A stretch of 10,544 nt of DNA from CAYRLZ01 sp964425275 (GCA_964425275.1 CAYRLZ010000091.1:1-10544); one strand, 5' to 3'. Shown: positions 1 through 7,398, numbered from the stretch's first letter. The notes: generated from the letters alone by a model not told the origin. A program made the numbers and translations.

Positions 1-433
1 GAATAACTATTCATCCAATACGGTTGGGATAGAGAATAATAACTCAACCCGTGGGATATGCGGACTTTATAATGGCACTTATCACCGTGCCCAGGCACCA
101 TTAGTTGCCGGCCGGGCGATTGCCTTTGAGACCGGCGAACCACAGGTCGGAATCTTAGAGAAAGACTTTTCTACTCAGGAAAAGATTAAAGGGACGCTTA
201 AAATATACCCAACGGTAATAAGCAAGAATCAGAAGATTGAATATCTCCTACCCGAAAAAGAAGAATTAAAGGTTACCCTCTACGATGTGGCGGGCAAAAA
301 GGTGAAGGTATTTATCCTAAGACCTGGCTCTCCGAAAAGACTGGAGATAAAGAATCTGCCTTCGGGAATCTACCTCCTCCGCTTTGAGGGGAATAAGACA
401 AAAGAGGACTATAAGATAATCGTTTTGCCGTAA
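1..433 (+). CDS. C-terminal end of a large secreted protein with Por-type sorting tail (5' truncated)
   Basis: The reading frame is open from base 2 to the TAA at 431-433, giving 143 residues with no start in view, so this is the tail of a longer gene. The first 50 residues are rich in Asn, Thr and Gly and include TVGIENNNSTRG followed by LYNGTYHRA and LVAGRAIAFETG. I associate this pattern with a beta-rich domain of large secreted peptidase-like proteins, but that is recollection and the enzyme class cannot be told. The last ~80 residues form a typical C-terminal sorting domain: a KIYPTV strand, then VTLYDVAGKKV, then LPSGIYLLRF, ending DYKIIVLP. In known families such tails direct type IX secretion and surface attachment. 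The 77 bases before the convergent neighbour contain only a weak GCAAG/CTTGC pairing and no convincing terminator. Confidence 0.8.
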   Translation, partial: NNYSSNTVGIENNNSTRGICGLYNGTYHRAQAPLVAGRAIAFETGEPQVGILEKDFSTQEKIKGTLKIYPTVISKNQKIEYLLPEKEELKVTLYDVAGKKVKVFILRPGSPKRLEIKNLPSGIYLLRFEGNKTKEDYKIIVLP

Positions 434-510
434 TCAGACAAGCAAGACGACCGATGCCAATGTTTCCAGCGGCTTGCCCACTTTTTCGGCACGATTGAAG
501 TTAGACCTCA

Positions 511-1737
511 TTAAATGACCACGACTTTATAAATTCCATCTTTTGTCTTTAGGAAATAGACCGCTTTTTTCTTTGGTTTTATCACTTTCCTCCTTAAAAA
601 ATTGCCTTGAATGAGGCTTCGGCCGGTTAAATCATAGAGTTGAATTGCGCCTTCAATTAGGATTGCGTCATTAACTGTCTTGATTGGACGCGGTAGCAAC
701 CTTTCATCGGTTTCTTTAACCGCGGTGAAATTTTTAGTTGCCGCAACCCAGACATCAGTACTGGTCTCATCATAGTAACTGAGAAAGACATCAGCGCCAT
801 CAAGGCCAATGGCGGTTGAGGCGGTATAGCCGCCGATTGTATCAACAATCTCGGTTCGCCAATTTGCTTCCCAACCCCGGGCATATTTGAGAAGGCCTTC
901 ATTGTGGCAGTGATAGACGATATGAAGGGTGTGATTATTATCAATGGCAATCTTATTATCCCAGCCGCGCTTATAGAGTCGTTGGCCATGGTCAATGGTA
1001 TGCAGGCGCCAATTGCCGGTGTTCTTTTCAGTAAACCTTAAATCATAATTACTACCGTCGGTCCAGTAGAGGCTTATCTGGGGACGGTCAAAGGCATCAA
1101 GGGCAAGGGAATTATAACCCGCCGCATTACCGGTAACCGGCTTTTCATAATGCCAGTTCTGACCATCATAGTAGATATAGCGCAGGTCGCCGCTGGACCA
1201 GGAGGTGCAATCGGAGATATGGGGATAATCCCGACTGTCAAGTTCCAGTGAGACGTGATAACCGCCATATTCAGCACTATGCTCATAGATTTGCCAGGTG
1301 GTGGTCTTTACCGCATATCTCAGATAACCGGTGAATGTTCCGGTGCTACGGTGATAGGCGATATGGGGTCGGTTATTCTGGTCTAAGGCGATATCACAAT
1401 AATCACCGGTCCGGTAGGCGGTATCAACCGTTTCCATCCGCCAGTTTTGGTCATAAACTCCATAACTGAGCCTCTCTCTTCTATTAAAGAAGGCGATATG
1501 GATTCGTCCCTGGTTATCAATCACTACGGAGGGGCCACCATTATGATAACTGGCCGCACTATCAACAATCTCTCTCGGCCAGCCCTGACCATCCCAGAAA
1601 CTATGGACCAAAAGATTTCGGGAATAGTAGAAGATGTGCGGGCGGTGATTTAGGTCAATGGCGATACCGGTGCCTGAGGCATTAATGTCGTCAATTGGGA
1701 ATTTATACCAGGTTAAAAGAAATAAAAGGATAGCCAC
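511..1737 (-). CDS. Secreted seven-repeat beta-propeller protein with C-terminal sorting-like tail
   Basis: This 408-residue protein has seven repeats spaced 45-53 residues apart. Each carries a core of the form IAID-x-N-x-RPHI-x-YY (near residues 22, 69, 114, 161, 209, 262 and 308), next to a GxxW..E.VD strand pair. This is the signature of a BNR/sialidase-like or YncE-like seven-bladed propeller. No catalytic residues of a true sialidase are recognisable, so binding or a structural role is as likely as catalysis. Residues ~356-408 (AIQLYDLTGRSLIQG, then AVYFLKTKDGIYKVVVI) resemble a Por-type sorting domain. The start is GTG at 1735-1737, preceded by GGAGG five bases upstream. An in-frame TGA lies 30 bases before it, so no longer start exists. 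The N-terminus AILLFLLTWY is hydrophobic but short and lacks the usual positive charges, so it is an atypical signal peptide. Substrate and ligand are unknown. Confidence 0.8.
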   Translation of the reverse strand: MAILLFLLTWYKFPIDDINASGTGIAIDLNHRPHIFYYSRNLLVHSFWDGQGWPREIVDSAASYHNGGPSVVIDNQGRIHIAFFNRRERLSYGVYDQNWRMETVDTAYRTGDYCDIALDQNNRPHIAYHRSTGTFTGYLRYAVKTTTWQIYEHSAEYGGYHVSLELDSRDYPHISDCTSWSSGDLRYIYYDGQNWHYEKPVTGNAAGYNSLALDAFDRPQISLYWTDGSNYDLRFTEKNTGNWRLHTIDHGQRLYKRGWDNKIAIDNNHTLHIVYHCHNEGLLKYARGWEANWRTEIVDTIGGYTASTAIGLDGADVFLSYYDETSTDVWVAATKNFTAVKETDERLLPRPIKTVNDAILIEGAIQLYDLTGRSLIQGNFLRRKVIKPKKKAVYFLKTKDGIYKVVVI

Positions 1738-1773
1738 TTCTTCCTCCCTAAATAATATATCCCATCATACAAA

Positions 1774-1779
1774 ATTATA
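1774..1779 (-). promoter_or_regulatory. Possible -10 box for the propeller gene
   Basis: A perfect TATAAT lies on the minus strand 36 bases before the GTG start and just beyond the pcm stop codon. It would give a leader of about 30 bases carrying the GGAGG ribosome site. No matching -35 hexamer sits 16-18 bases upstream, so the gene may instead be read through from pcm, or use another factor. Confidence 0.3.
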
Positions 1780-1783
1780 TTCC

Positions 1784-1818
1784 GCGGTTGTTTCTCTCAG
1801 CCGCTTGTTTTTATTTTT
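1784..1818 (+). terminator. Rho-independent terminator-like hairpin, oriented to the plus strand
   Basis: The arms GCGGTTG (1784-1790) and CAGCCGC (1798-1804) pair over seven positions with one G-T wobble and a loop of TTTCTCT. TTGTTTTTATTTTT follows at 1805-1818. In the plus direction this is a good intrinsic terminator, yet no plus-strand gene ends here. It overlaps the last codons of pcm and would stop antisense transcription into the pcm-ligA block. Read on the minus strand, the hairpin lacks a T-run and would be a weak terminator between pcm and the propeller gene. Confidence 0.45.
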
Positions 1819-2560
1819 CCTCTTCAATCTTCCCGCGCATTGGAACGAAGCGGACATAGTCAATATAGTTCGTATCAATCTTTGTCCCCTTCTTCTCAAA
1901 TAAGGCAAGTATCTGAACCCCCGAGGTCTTTTCATATGGGGCACAGATTTTTCCACCATCTTTTAACTGTTCTAAGAGTGGCGGCGGGACTTTAGGGATG
2001 GCGCAGGTAATAATTATCGCATCAAAAGGGGCATATTCGGACCAGCCCTCAAAACCATCACCCCACTTTACAAATATATTCTTATAGCCCATCTTCGCTA
2101 AGCGCTCTTTTGCCGCGTTTGCCAATTTTTCAATTATCTCTATCGTATAAACCTCTTTACAGAGATGGGCAAGGATGGCTGCCTGATAACCAGAACCGGT
2201 GCCAATCTCTAAGACCCTTTCGTCTCCTCTCAATCCTAATAGTTCGGTCATTATGGCGACGATATAGGGCTGGGAGATTGTCTGCCCTTCACCAATCGGT
2301 AAAGGGTAGTCGTTGTATGCCTCATCCTGAAGTTCCTCGGGGACAAAGCGATGCCGAGGGACTTGACGCATTACCGAAAGAACCCTTTTGTCTTTTACGC
2401 CCCGTCTTTCAATCTGTTCCTTGACCATCAACTCCCGCAACTTTGTAAAATTATCTTCTTGCTTCACCTTTTTCCCTCCACAAAAAAAAGTAAAAAAAAT
2501 GATTACCGCGCTAATCAATAACCTCGGCGGTTTTTTAATCGGTCTCGTCAGCCTTTTCAT
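1811..2560 (-). CDS. pcm: Protein-L-isoaspartate O-methyltransferase with export/lipoprotein-like N-terminus
   Basis: This 249-residue enzyme uses S-adenosylmethionine to methylate isoaspartyl residues in damaged proteins. Visible family motifs are GQTISQPYIVA (92-102), the SAM-binding VLEIGTGSGYQAA (116-128), acidic E141 at the end of the next strand, DAIIITCAIPKVPPPL (180-195) and FVPMRG near the end. Typical Pcm proteins would begin near M45 (MVKEQIERRGV). Here about 44 extra residues precede it: a basic stretch (KRLTRPIKKPPR), a hydrophobic run (LLISAVIIFFTFF) and C27-GGKK, resembling a signal peptide with an imperfect lipobox. The ATG overlaps the ligA stop codon (ATGA), indicating translational coupling. 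Export is inferred from the N-terminus; initiation at M45 would give a cytoplasmic enzyme. The family call is very secure, the localisation is not. Confidence 0.93.
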   Translation of the reverse strand: MKRLTRPIKKPPRLLISAVIIFFTFFCGGKKVKQEDNFTKLRELMVKEQIERRGVKDKRVLSVMRQVPRHRFVPEELQDEAYNDYPLPIGEGQTISQPYIVAIMTELLGLRGDERVLEIGTGSGYQAAILAHLCKEVYTIEIIEKLANAAKERLAKMGYKNIFVKWGDGFEGWSEYAPFDAIIITCAIPKVPPPLLEQLKDGGKICAPYEKTSGVQILALFEKKGTKIDTNYIDYVRFVPMRGKIEEEK

Positions 2561-4551
2561 CTCGGGCCAATCAGTTTCAAAAACTCTTCTTCGGATATAA
2601 CCTTTACCCCTAAGGAGCGGGCTTTCTCTAATTTGGAACCGGGCTCAGCGCCGCAGACAAGATAGTCGGTCTTTTTTGAAACCGAGGTCCCGACATTGCC
2701 GCCGCAGGAGATTATCAGTTCGTGTGCCTTCTCCCGGGTGAAGTTTTTTAAGGTGCCGGTTATGACAAAAGTCTTTCCTTGTAGGACTTTACTCTTCTTC
2801 TCTTCGGCTAATCGGACGCCCGCCTTTTTCAATTTGGCAATCAGGGCCAGGTTATTCTTATCCGAGAAGAAGTTTTTAATACTCTCGCCGATTATCGGTC
2901 CAATGCCCGAAATCTGAGACAACTCTTCCAGTGATGCCTTAATTAGGGCATCAATTGACGGGAAGTGATTAGCTAATATCTGCGCCCCACCGATTCCGAC
3001 ATGACGAATTCCTAAGGCATATAATACCCGGTGGAATGGACGGTTTTTACTCTCGTTTATCGCATTAAGTAGGTTCTGAACCGATTTCTTACCCATCCTT
3101 TCTAAGGTCAATAGTTCCTCGGGCTTTAAGAAATAGATATCGGCAAAGTCTTTAATCAGCCCCTTTTCCACTAAAAGGTTAATAATCTTTTCGCCTAAAT
3201 TTTCAATATCCATCGCCTTACGCGAGGCGAAGTGTTCTATTCTCCGTTTTACCTGCGCCGGACAGGAGGCATTGACACAGCGGTAAGCAACCTCTTCCCT
3301 TTCTTTTACCACATTCCCGCCACAGACTGGGCAGTGTTTCGGAATTGGAAACTCCCGCTCCTTTCCGGTCCTTTTATCCTTCACGACCTTCACGACCTGG
3401 GGAATTACCTCGCCGGCCTTTTCAATGATTACCGTATCGTTTACCCTTATATCCTTTCTTTTTATCTCATCAAAGTTATGAAGGGTCGCATGGGTAACAG
3501 TTGTCCCGGAGAGAAAGACCGGTTCAAATTCGGCGACTGGGGTTAAGGCGCCGGTCCGACCAACCTGGACATAAATCCTTTTTATTTTCGTCGTGGCCTG
3601 CCGGGGCGGATATTTGTAAGCGACCGCCCAACGCGGGCTCTTTATCGTTTCACCCAATTCGGTGCGCTGAGCAAAACTGTCAACCTTAATTACTACCCCA
3701 TCTACTTCATAAGGTAATTCTTCCCTCTTTTCTTTCCATTCCTCACAGAAACCAATCACATCGTTAATCGTCAATAAAAGCCCGGAGTGAGGGATTACCT
3801 TAAACCCAATCTTTGCCAGTTGCTCTAAGACCGAAAGGTCAGATTTATATCGCTCGCCCGGTGGTTTCGGGACGGTGTGGATAAAGATGTCTAACCTCCG
3901 TTTCGCCACCTCTTTCGGGTCTAAGAGTTTCAGACTACCCGCACAAGCATTCCGGGGATTGGCAAAGAGCGCTTCACCTTCTTTCTCCCTTTCCTTATTC
4001 ATCTCTAAGAATTGCTTCTTGGTGATAAAGACCTCACCCCTTACTTCTAAGTTTAGAAAATCGGTTTCGTCGGTTAAGAGTTTTAAGGGGAGGGTTTTTA
4101 TTGTCTTCAAATTGGCGGTGATATCATCCCCCCGATGACCATCGCCCCGGGTTGCCCCCTGATAAAATATACCATTTTTATATCTCAGTGCTACCGCAAC
4201 GCCGTCAACCTTTAATTCACCGATGTAATTGACCCCACTCACCGTCTTGCGCAGACGACGGTCAAATTCCTGAAGGTCTTCATAAGAATAGGTATTATCT
4301 AATGAGAGCATTGGTGGATTATGGGTAACCGAGAGGAATTCTTTTATCGGTTCACCACCAACCCTCTGGGTCGGTGAATCCGGGGTTATAAACTCTGGAA
4401 ATTTCCTCTCCAATTCCTCTAGTCTCTTGACCAACATATCATATTCATAGTCGGAGATTACCGGGTCATTTAAGACATAATAGCGGTAATTATGGAAATG
4501 GATTTCCTTTCTTAATTTTTCAATCTCCTTTTTTGCCACTTCTTTGGTCAT
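2557..4551 (-). CDS. ligA: NAD-dependent DNA ligase LigA
   Basis: At 664 residues the protein has the usual full length and domain order for bacterial LigA, which seals nicks using NAD+ in replication and repair. The N-terminal Ia domain (1-70, with HNYRYYVLNDP and YEYDML) binds the nicotinamide part of NAD. The adenylation domain follows, with the nucleotidyl-lysine in ELKVDG (K114) and EVDGVVIKV (282-290). The OB fold spans about 320-400. A four-cysteine zinc finger comes next (C407, C410, C425, C430), then helix-hairpin-helix repeats (~440-580, including GIGP) and a BRCT domain (588-664, GKTFVITGTL). All key residues are present. The ATG has GGAGGGG 12 bases upstream, a long spacing, and that site lies inside the promoter spacer described separately. 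The stop overlaps the pcm start by four bases. Confidence 0.98.
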   Translation of the reverse strand: MTKEVAKKEIEKLRKEIHFHNYRYYVLNDPVISDYEYDMLVKRLEELERKFPEFITPDSPTQRVGGEPIKEFLSVTHNPPMLSLDNTYSYEDLQEFDRRLRKTVSGVNYIGELKVDGVAVALRYKNGIFYQGATRGDGHRGDDITANLKTIKTLPLKLLTDETDFLNLEVRGEVFITKKQFLEMNKEREKEGEALFANPRNACAGSLKLLDPKEVAKRRLDIFIHTVPKPPGERYKSDLSVLEQLAKIGFKVIPHSGLLLTINDVIGFCEEWKEKREELPYEVDGVVIKVDSFAQRTELGETIKSPRWAVAYKYPPRQATTKIKRIYVQVGRTGALTPVAEFEPVFLSGTTVTHATLHNFDEIKRKDIRVNDTVIIEKAGEVIPQVVKVVKDKRTGKEREFPIPKHCPVCGGNVVKEREEVAYRCVNASCPAQVKRRIEHFASRKAMDIENLGEKIINLLVEKGLIKDFADIYFLKPEELLTLERMGKKSVQNLLNAINESKNRPFHRVLYALGIRHVGIGGAQILANHFPSIDALIKASLEELSQISGIGPIIGESIKNFFSDKNNLALIAKLKKAGVRLAEEKKSKVLQGKTFVITGTLKNFTREKAHELIISCGGNVGTSVSKKTDYLVCGAEPGSKLEKARSLGVKVISEEEFLKLIGPR

Positions 4552-4556
4552 AATTT

Positions 4557-4585
4557 ATTTTAACCCCTCCGGATAATAATGTCAA
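4557..4585 (-). promoter_or_regulatory. Sigma-70-type promoter of ligA, leaderless geometry
   Basis: On the minus strand TTGACA (4580-4585) is followed after exactly 17 bases by TAAAAT (4557-4562). Only five bases separate the -10 box from the A of the ligA ATG (4551), so the expected start point is at or within one base of the start codon. The Shine-Dalgarno-like GGAGGGG lies within the spacer and would be absent from this transcript; it could serve only a read-through message from lptG. Confidence 0.7.
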
Positions 4586-4601
4586 CAAATTTGCCCGGCA
4601 T

Positions 4602-5675
4602 TTATTTTTCCACATGGAAAAAAAAGAAGATACCAAGAAGGGCGAAGAGGAAATTAGGGAGAAAGGCTGCGACAAAGGGAGGCAGAATCCGCACCTCACC
4701 CAAGGCCTTAAAGATTTGAATTAAACCCCAAAAAAGAAAAGAGAATAAAAGACCTAAACCTAAACCGAGTGTTACCCGCCGTAATTTTACCGCCAGAGGG
4801 AGTCCAAGAAGTAGGACAACAAAACCAATAAATGCCTGGGCAAACCGGAGATTATACTCCACCACTTCATTATCAACCTTATAGCCAATGGAGCGCATCT
4901 TTTTGATGAATGTCGCCAATTCACCAATCTGCATCTCTTCTGGGCTTTCAATATCCCGAAAGAATTCTTCTGGTTTCTCTTTAACGAAATAGAGAAGAAA
5001 TGTATCTTCTCGTTTCAGTTCTTCCCCTTCGGCCTTAAAGGTTCTAATGAAGACATCAACCCCCTGCCAATCTCGCCCATCCCAAAAAGCCATCTCCCCG
5101 TCGTATCTTTTGACGACCCGCAGGCTTTCATTTAGTTGCGAGATAGAAAATTTTCTCATTACCCCAATTCTTTCCAATTCCTTTACATAGTAGATATAAT
5201 TTCCCGCGCCGATGAAATAAACCTCTCTTCGCCTCTCTTCTCTTGATATACTCCGCCTTTCAATTCTTTCCCTCTGGAAGCGACGCAGTCTTCGTTTCCA
5301 AGGGATTTCTAAGAAATCCTTGCTCAAAAAGAGGAAGAATATTGAAAGGAAGCCGATGATAAGCCCCGGCCCGAATATACGGAAAAGGTCTATCCCGGAA
5401 CTCTTGATTGCGGTCAATTCACCACTTCGCCCCATCCGTCCATAGACCATAAAAATTGCCAAGAGCAGAGACGCCGGTAATAGAAGATTTACCGCCTCGG
5501 GCAAAAGATGGAGGTAATAGAGGAAAACTAAATTAAGCCCGACATGATAGTTGGCGAAATAATCAATCTGCTCAAAGACATCAATCAAGAGATAAATGGC
5601 AACGACACAGAGTAAGGCCAGGAGCGTAAATTTCAATATCTCCTTGAATAAAAATCGGTCAAGAACCGAGGTCAT
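4602..5675 (-). CDS. lptG: LPS export ABC transporter permease LptG (YjgP/YjgQ family)
   Basis: The 357-residue protein matches the normal length and layout of LptG, which with LptF and the ATPase LptB extracts lipopolysaccharide from the inner membrane. Membrane segments are visible near 14-34, 56-79 and 99-119. They are followed by a charged periplasmic jellyroll region (about 120-270) and three C-terminal segments (about 275-296, 301-321 and 331-354). The family motif between helices 2 and 3 is GRMGRSGELTAIKSSGI (79-95). The ATG overlaps the end of lptF by four bases (ATGA), so the two subunits are translationally coupled. LptG rather than LptF is inferred from its second position and from the MTSVLDRFLFKE-type start; the two subunits are homologous and could be exchanged in naming. 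Confidence 0.9.
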   Translation of the reverse strand: MTSVLDRFLFKEILKFTLLALLCVVAIYLLIDVFEQIDYFANYHVGLNLVFLYYLHLLPEAVNLLLPASLLLAIFMVYGRMGRSGELTAIKSSGIDLFRIFGPGLIIGFLSIFFLFLSKDFLEIPWKRRLRRFQRERIERRSISREERRREVYFIGAGNYIYYVKELERIGVMRKFSISQLNESLRVVKRYDGEMAFWDGRDWQGVDVFIRTFKAEGEELKREDTFLLYFVKEKPEEFFRDIESPEEMQIGELATFIKKMRSIGYKVDNEVVEYNLRFAQAFIGFVVLLLGLPLAVKLRRVTLGLGLGLLFSFLFWGLIQIFKALGEVRILPPFVAAFLPNFLFALLGIFFFFHVEK

Positions 5676-6901
5676 CGGTGAGGAAATAAGAGAGAGATAA
5701 GACTTTTGTCAAAGAGGGCGCGAAAGGCAAATTCAAGGATGAAAGGCATTAAAATAATATTGGGTAGCCACATACCCAAAAGTGCTGACATTTTCCCTTC
5801 TTCAATATAATGTTCGCCAGCGATGAGAAGGATATAATAGACGGCAAAGAAAATAAGGGTCACGAGAAAGGCAAATCCCATCCCCCCTCTTTTCAAAACG
5901 ATGCCCAAAAAGGAGCCGAAGAGAAAAAAGAAGAGGCAGGAGAAGGCGAGGGATAATCTTTTATTTAATTCCCCGGCATATCGTTCCCTTTCCTTTATCT
6001 TATAGCGGATGCGTGTCTTTTCTTCATCAATCCGGACTTTAATCGGCTCAAATTTTTCCTGCGTCTTTAATTCCTTTAACTTTTTTAACATCGCCACTTT
6101 CTCTTCGTTAATCTTTCGGATTGTCTTAAGAAGAAGATGGAGATTCATCTCCGAAAGGGAGCGGTAGTCCCGTTCCCGACGCACCAGTTCATTATTCATT
6201 GGGATATTCACGATATGCTCCGAGAAGCGAAGTCTCCGATACTTATCCCTTTCGACCAATTCATGGATTTCGCCAGAAAAGAGATGAAAAGAGAGATAAC
6301 TTTCGTCCGGTGAGGTCTTTAAGAGCCCCCTGGTCGCCGTGATGAATAACGGAATCACCTCACCCTTTTTGAAAATGAGGATATCGGAAATCTCTCCCCC
6401 TTTTCCTTCTAATGAACCGATGTAAATTGTATATTCGCCAAAGTCATCCATAAATACCCCTTCTTGAATTTTCACCGCTGGTTTCTTCCGGGCTAAGTCC
6501 AAGAGTAAATTTCGCAACTTATGTTCCGATTCGGAAAAGATGAAACCATTAAAAACAACCATCAAACAAGAGAGGACCAAACTGAAAATAAATGCTGGAA
6601 ATAAAAGCCGAATAAGATTTATCCCGCTTGCCTTAATTGCGATAAGTTCGTTATCCTGAGAAAGTTTCCCATAGGTCATAACCCCGGCCACCATAATCGC
6701 CAGAGGCATAATATAAGTGATGACAAAGGGTAGGCTATAAGTAGCAACCTCTAAGACAATAGTAAACTTGACCCCTTTTTTGATAAGGAGGTCAGTCAAA
6801 AGAAATAATCGGTTCATAAGAAGAATGAAGGTAAAAACAAAAATGGCAAAGATTAAGGGAGGAATAAAGAGAGAGAGAATATAACGTTGGATAACCTTCA
6901 T
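5672..6901 (-). CDS. lptF: LPS export ABC transporter permease LptF (YjgP/YjgQ family)
   Basis: This 409-residue paralogue of the next gene starts with MKVIQRYILSLFIPP, a typical LptF beginning. Membrane segments lie near 10-32, 50-76, 97-120, 315-335, 343-362 and 372-393. The conserved cytoplasmic motif is YGKLSQDNELIAIKASGI (77-94). The periplasmic region between helices 3 and 4 is about 190 residues. Most of the excess is a highly charged, probably helical stretch (about 245-312, rich in K, E and R) just before helix 4, making the protein somewhat longer than common LptF (~360-370). It forms the LptB2FG complex with the adjacent lptG; lptB and lptC are not in the window. The ATG directly follows AAGGG, too close to act as a normal ribosome site, in keeping with the leaderless promoter upstream. 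Confidence 0.9.
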   Translation of the reverse strand: MKVIQRYILSLFIPPLIFAIFVFTFILLMNRLFLLTDLLIKKGVKFTIVLEVATYSLPFVITYIMPLAIMVAGVMTYGKLSQDNELIAIKASGINLIRLLFPAFIFSLVLSCLMVVFNGFIFSESEHKLRNLLLDLARKKPAVKIQEGVFMDDFGEYTIYIGSLEGKGGEISDILIFKKGEVIPLFITATRGLLKTSPDESYLSFHLFSGEIHELVERDKYRRLRFSEHIVNIPMNNELVRRERDYRSLSEMNLHLLLKTIRKINEEKVAMLKKLKELKTQEKFEPIKVRIDEEKTRIRYKIKERERYAGELNKRLSLAFSCLFFFLFGSFLGIVLKRGGMGFAFLVTLIFFAVYYILLIAGEHYIEEGKMSALLGMWLPNIILMPFILEFAFRALFDKSLISLLFPHR

Positions 6902-6906
6902 CCCTT

Positions 6907-6934
6907 ATAATATCACCGTTTTCCTTTAAGTCAA
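6907..6934 (-). promoter_or_regulatory. Sigma-70-type promoter of lptF, leaderless geometry
   Basis: On the minus strand TTGACT (6929-6934) and TATTAT (6907-6912) are separated by 16 bases. Each hexamer matches consensus at five of six positions. Five bases lie between the -10 box and the A of the lptF ATG (6901), the same distance as at ligA, so transcription probably begins at the start codon. Confidence 0.65.
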
Positions 6935-7025
6935 GAAGTCTGTCGGATTCAAGGATCCAGAAAGGGTTTTGGCACAGACTCATCAAGAGAGGGAATTTTT
7001 TCCGAGACATTGGATTAAATTATGG

Positions 7026-7046
7026 TTTGGTCGTTTAGCGACCAAA
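7026..7046. repeat. Perfect 8-bp inverted repeat (hairpin or operator)
   Basis: TTTGGTCG (7026-7033) and CGACCAAA (7039-7046) are exact complements around a TTTAG loop. No T-run of four or more follows on the plus strand. Read on the minus strand, the second arm ends in CCAAACC and is not followed by a T-run either. A protein-binding site or a structured RNA element is as likely as a terminator. Confidence 0.55.
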
Positions 7047-7116
7047 AATTAATCGGTGAAATTTTACTTAACATCTTGATTTTACAGGACTTATAAGATT
7101 TTTGCTTGATTTTAGG

Positions 7117-7332
7117 GTATCGTTCCCTCTATGCCTTACCCTACCCCTTACTTAACGGCTTACTGGGTCTCTCACTTTGCCCCTTCCTCTATCCCTTCTC
7201 TAACCTCTTTCCCTGCCTCCTTCTCTTGCCCTTTCTCTTACCCCTTCTCTCTCCCTTGGTCTATCTCCCTCTGATACGCTCCCTGATAGGCTCTCTAATC
7301 CCCTCTCTGTGCCGTTTCCTGTGCCTTCCTCT
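7117..7332. repeat. Tandem array of 18 degenerate 12-base pyrimidine-rich units
   Basis: Cutting the sequence every 12 bases from 7117 gives eighteen units sharing a pattern close to CTATCCCTTTCT. Examples are CTACCCCTTACT (7141), CTATCCCTTCTC (7189), CTTGCCCTTTCT (7225), CTTACCCCTTCT (7237), CTATCTCCCTCT (7261) and GATAGGCTCTCT (7285). The register holds without insertion to 7332, after which a stretched unit and a final CTAATTGGGG follow. Units differ at many positions, so the array is old. Twelve is a multiple of three, so one plus-strand frame stays open (7106-7354) and reads as Leu/Pro-rich tetrapeptides. It has a TTG start and no ribosome site, and I do not call it a gene. One strand is strongly pyrimidine-rich, as in sequences able to form triplex DNA. 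Confidence 0.8.
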
Positions 7333-7398
7333 AATTGCCGATTCCTTTCTCTAATTGGGGTCAATTAAACCAAAGGCTTGACTTATACCCTCCCTTCG

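Noticed and set aside
434..510. Gene remnant or terminator in the convergent gap (minus frame with KVGKPLETLASV)
   Set aside because: The frame is too short to judge and matches no family I recognise. The only pairing (GCAAG with CTTGC) has a long loop and no T-run.
7068..7097. Possible plus-strand promoter TTAACA-18-TATAAG
   Set aside because: The -10 box is imperfect and the spacing is long, and there is no gene downstream before the much better promoter at 7513-7541.
7106..7354. Open plus-strand frame of 82 codons across the 12-base array
   Set aside because: The frame stays open because the repeat period is a multiple of three. It starts with TTG, has no ribosome site and reads as low-complexity Leu/Pro tetrapeptides.
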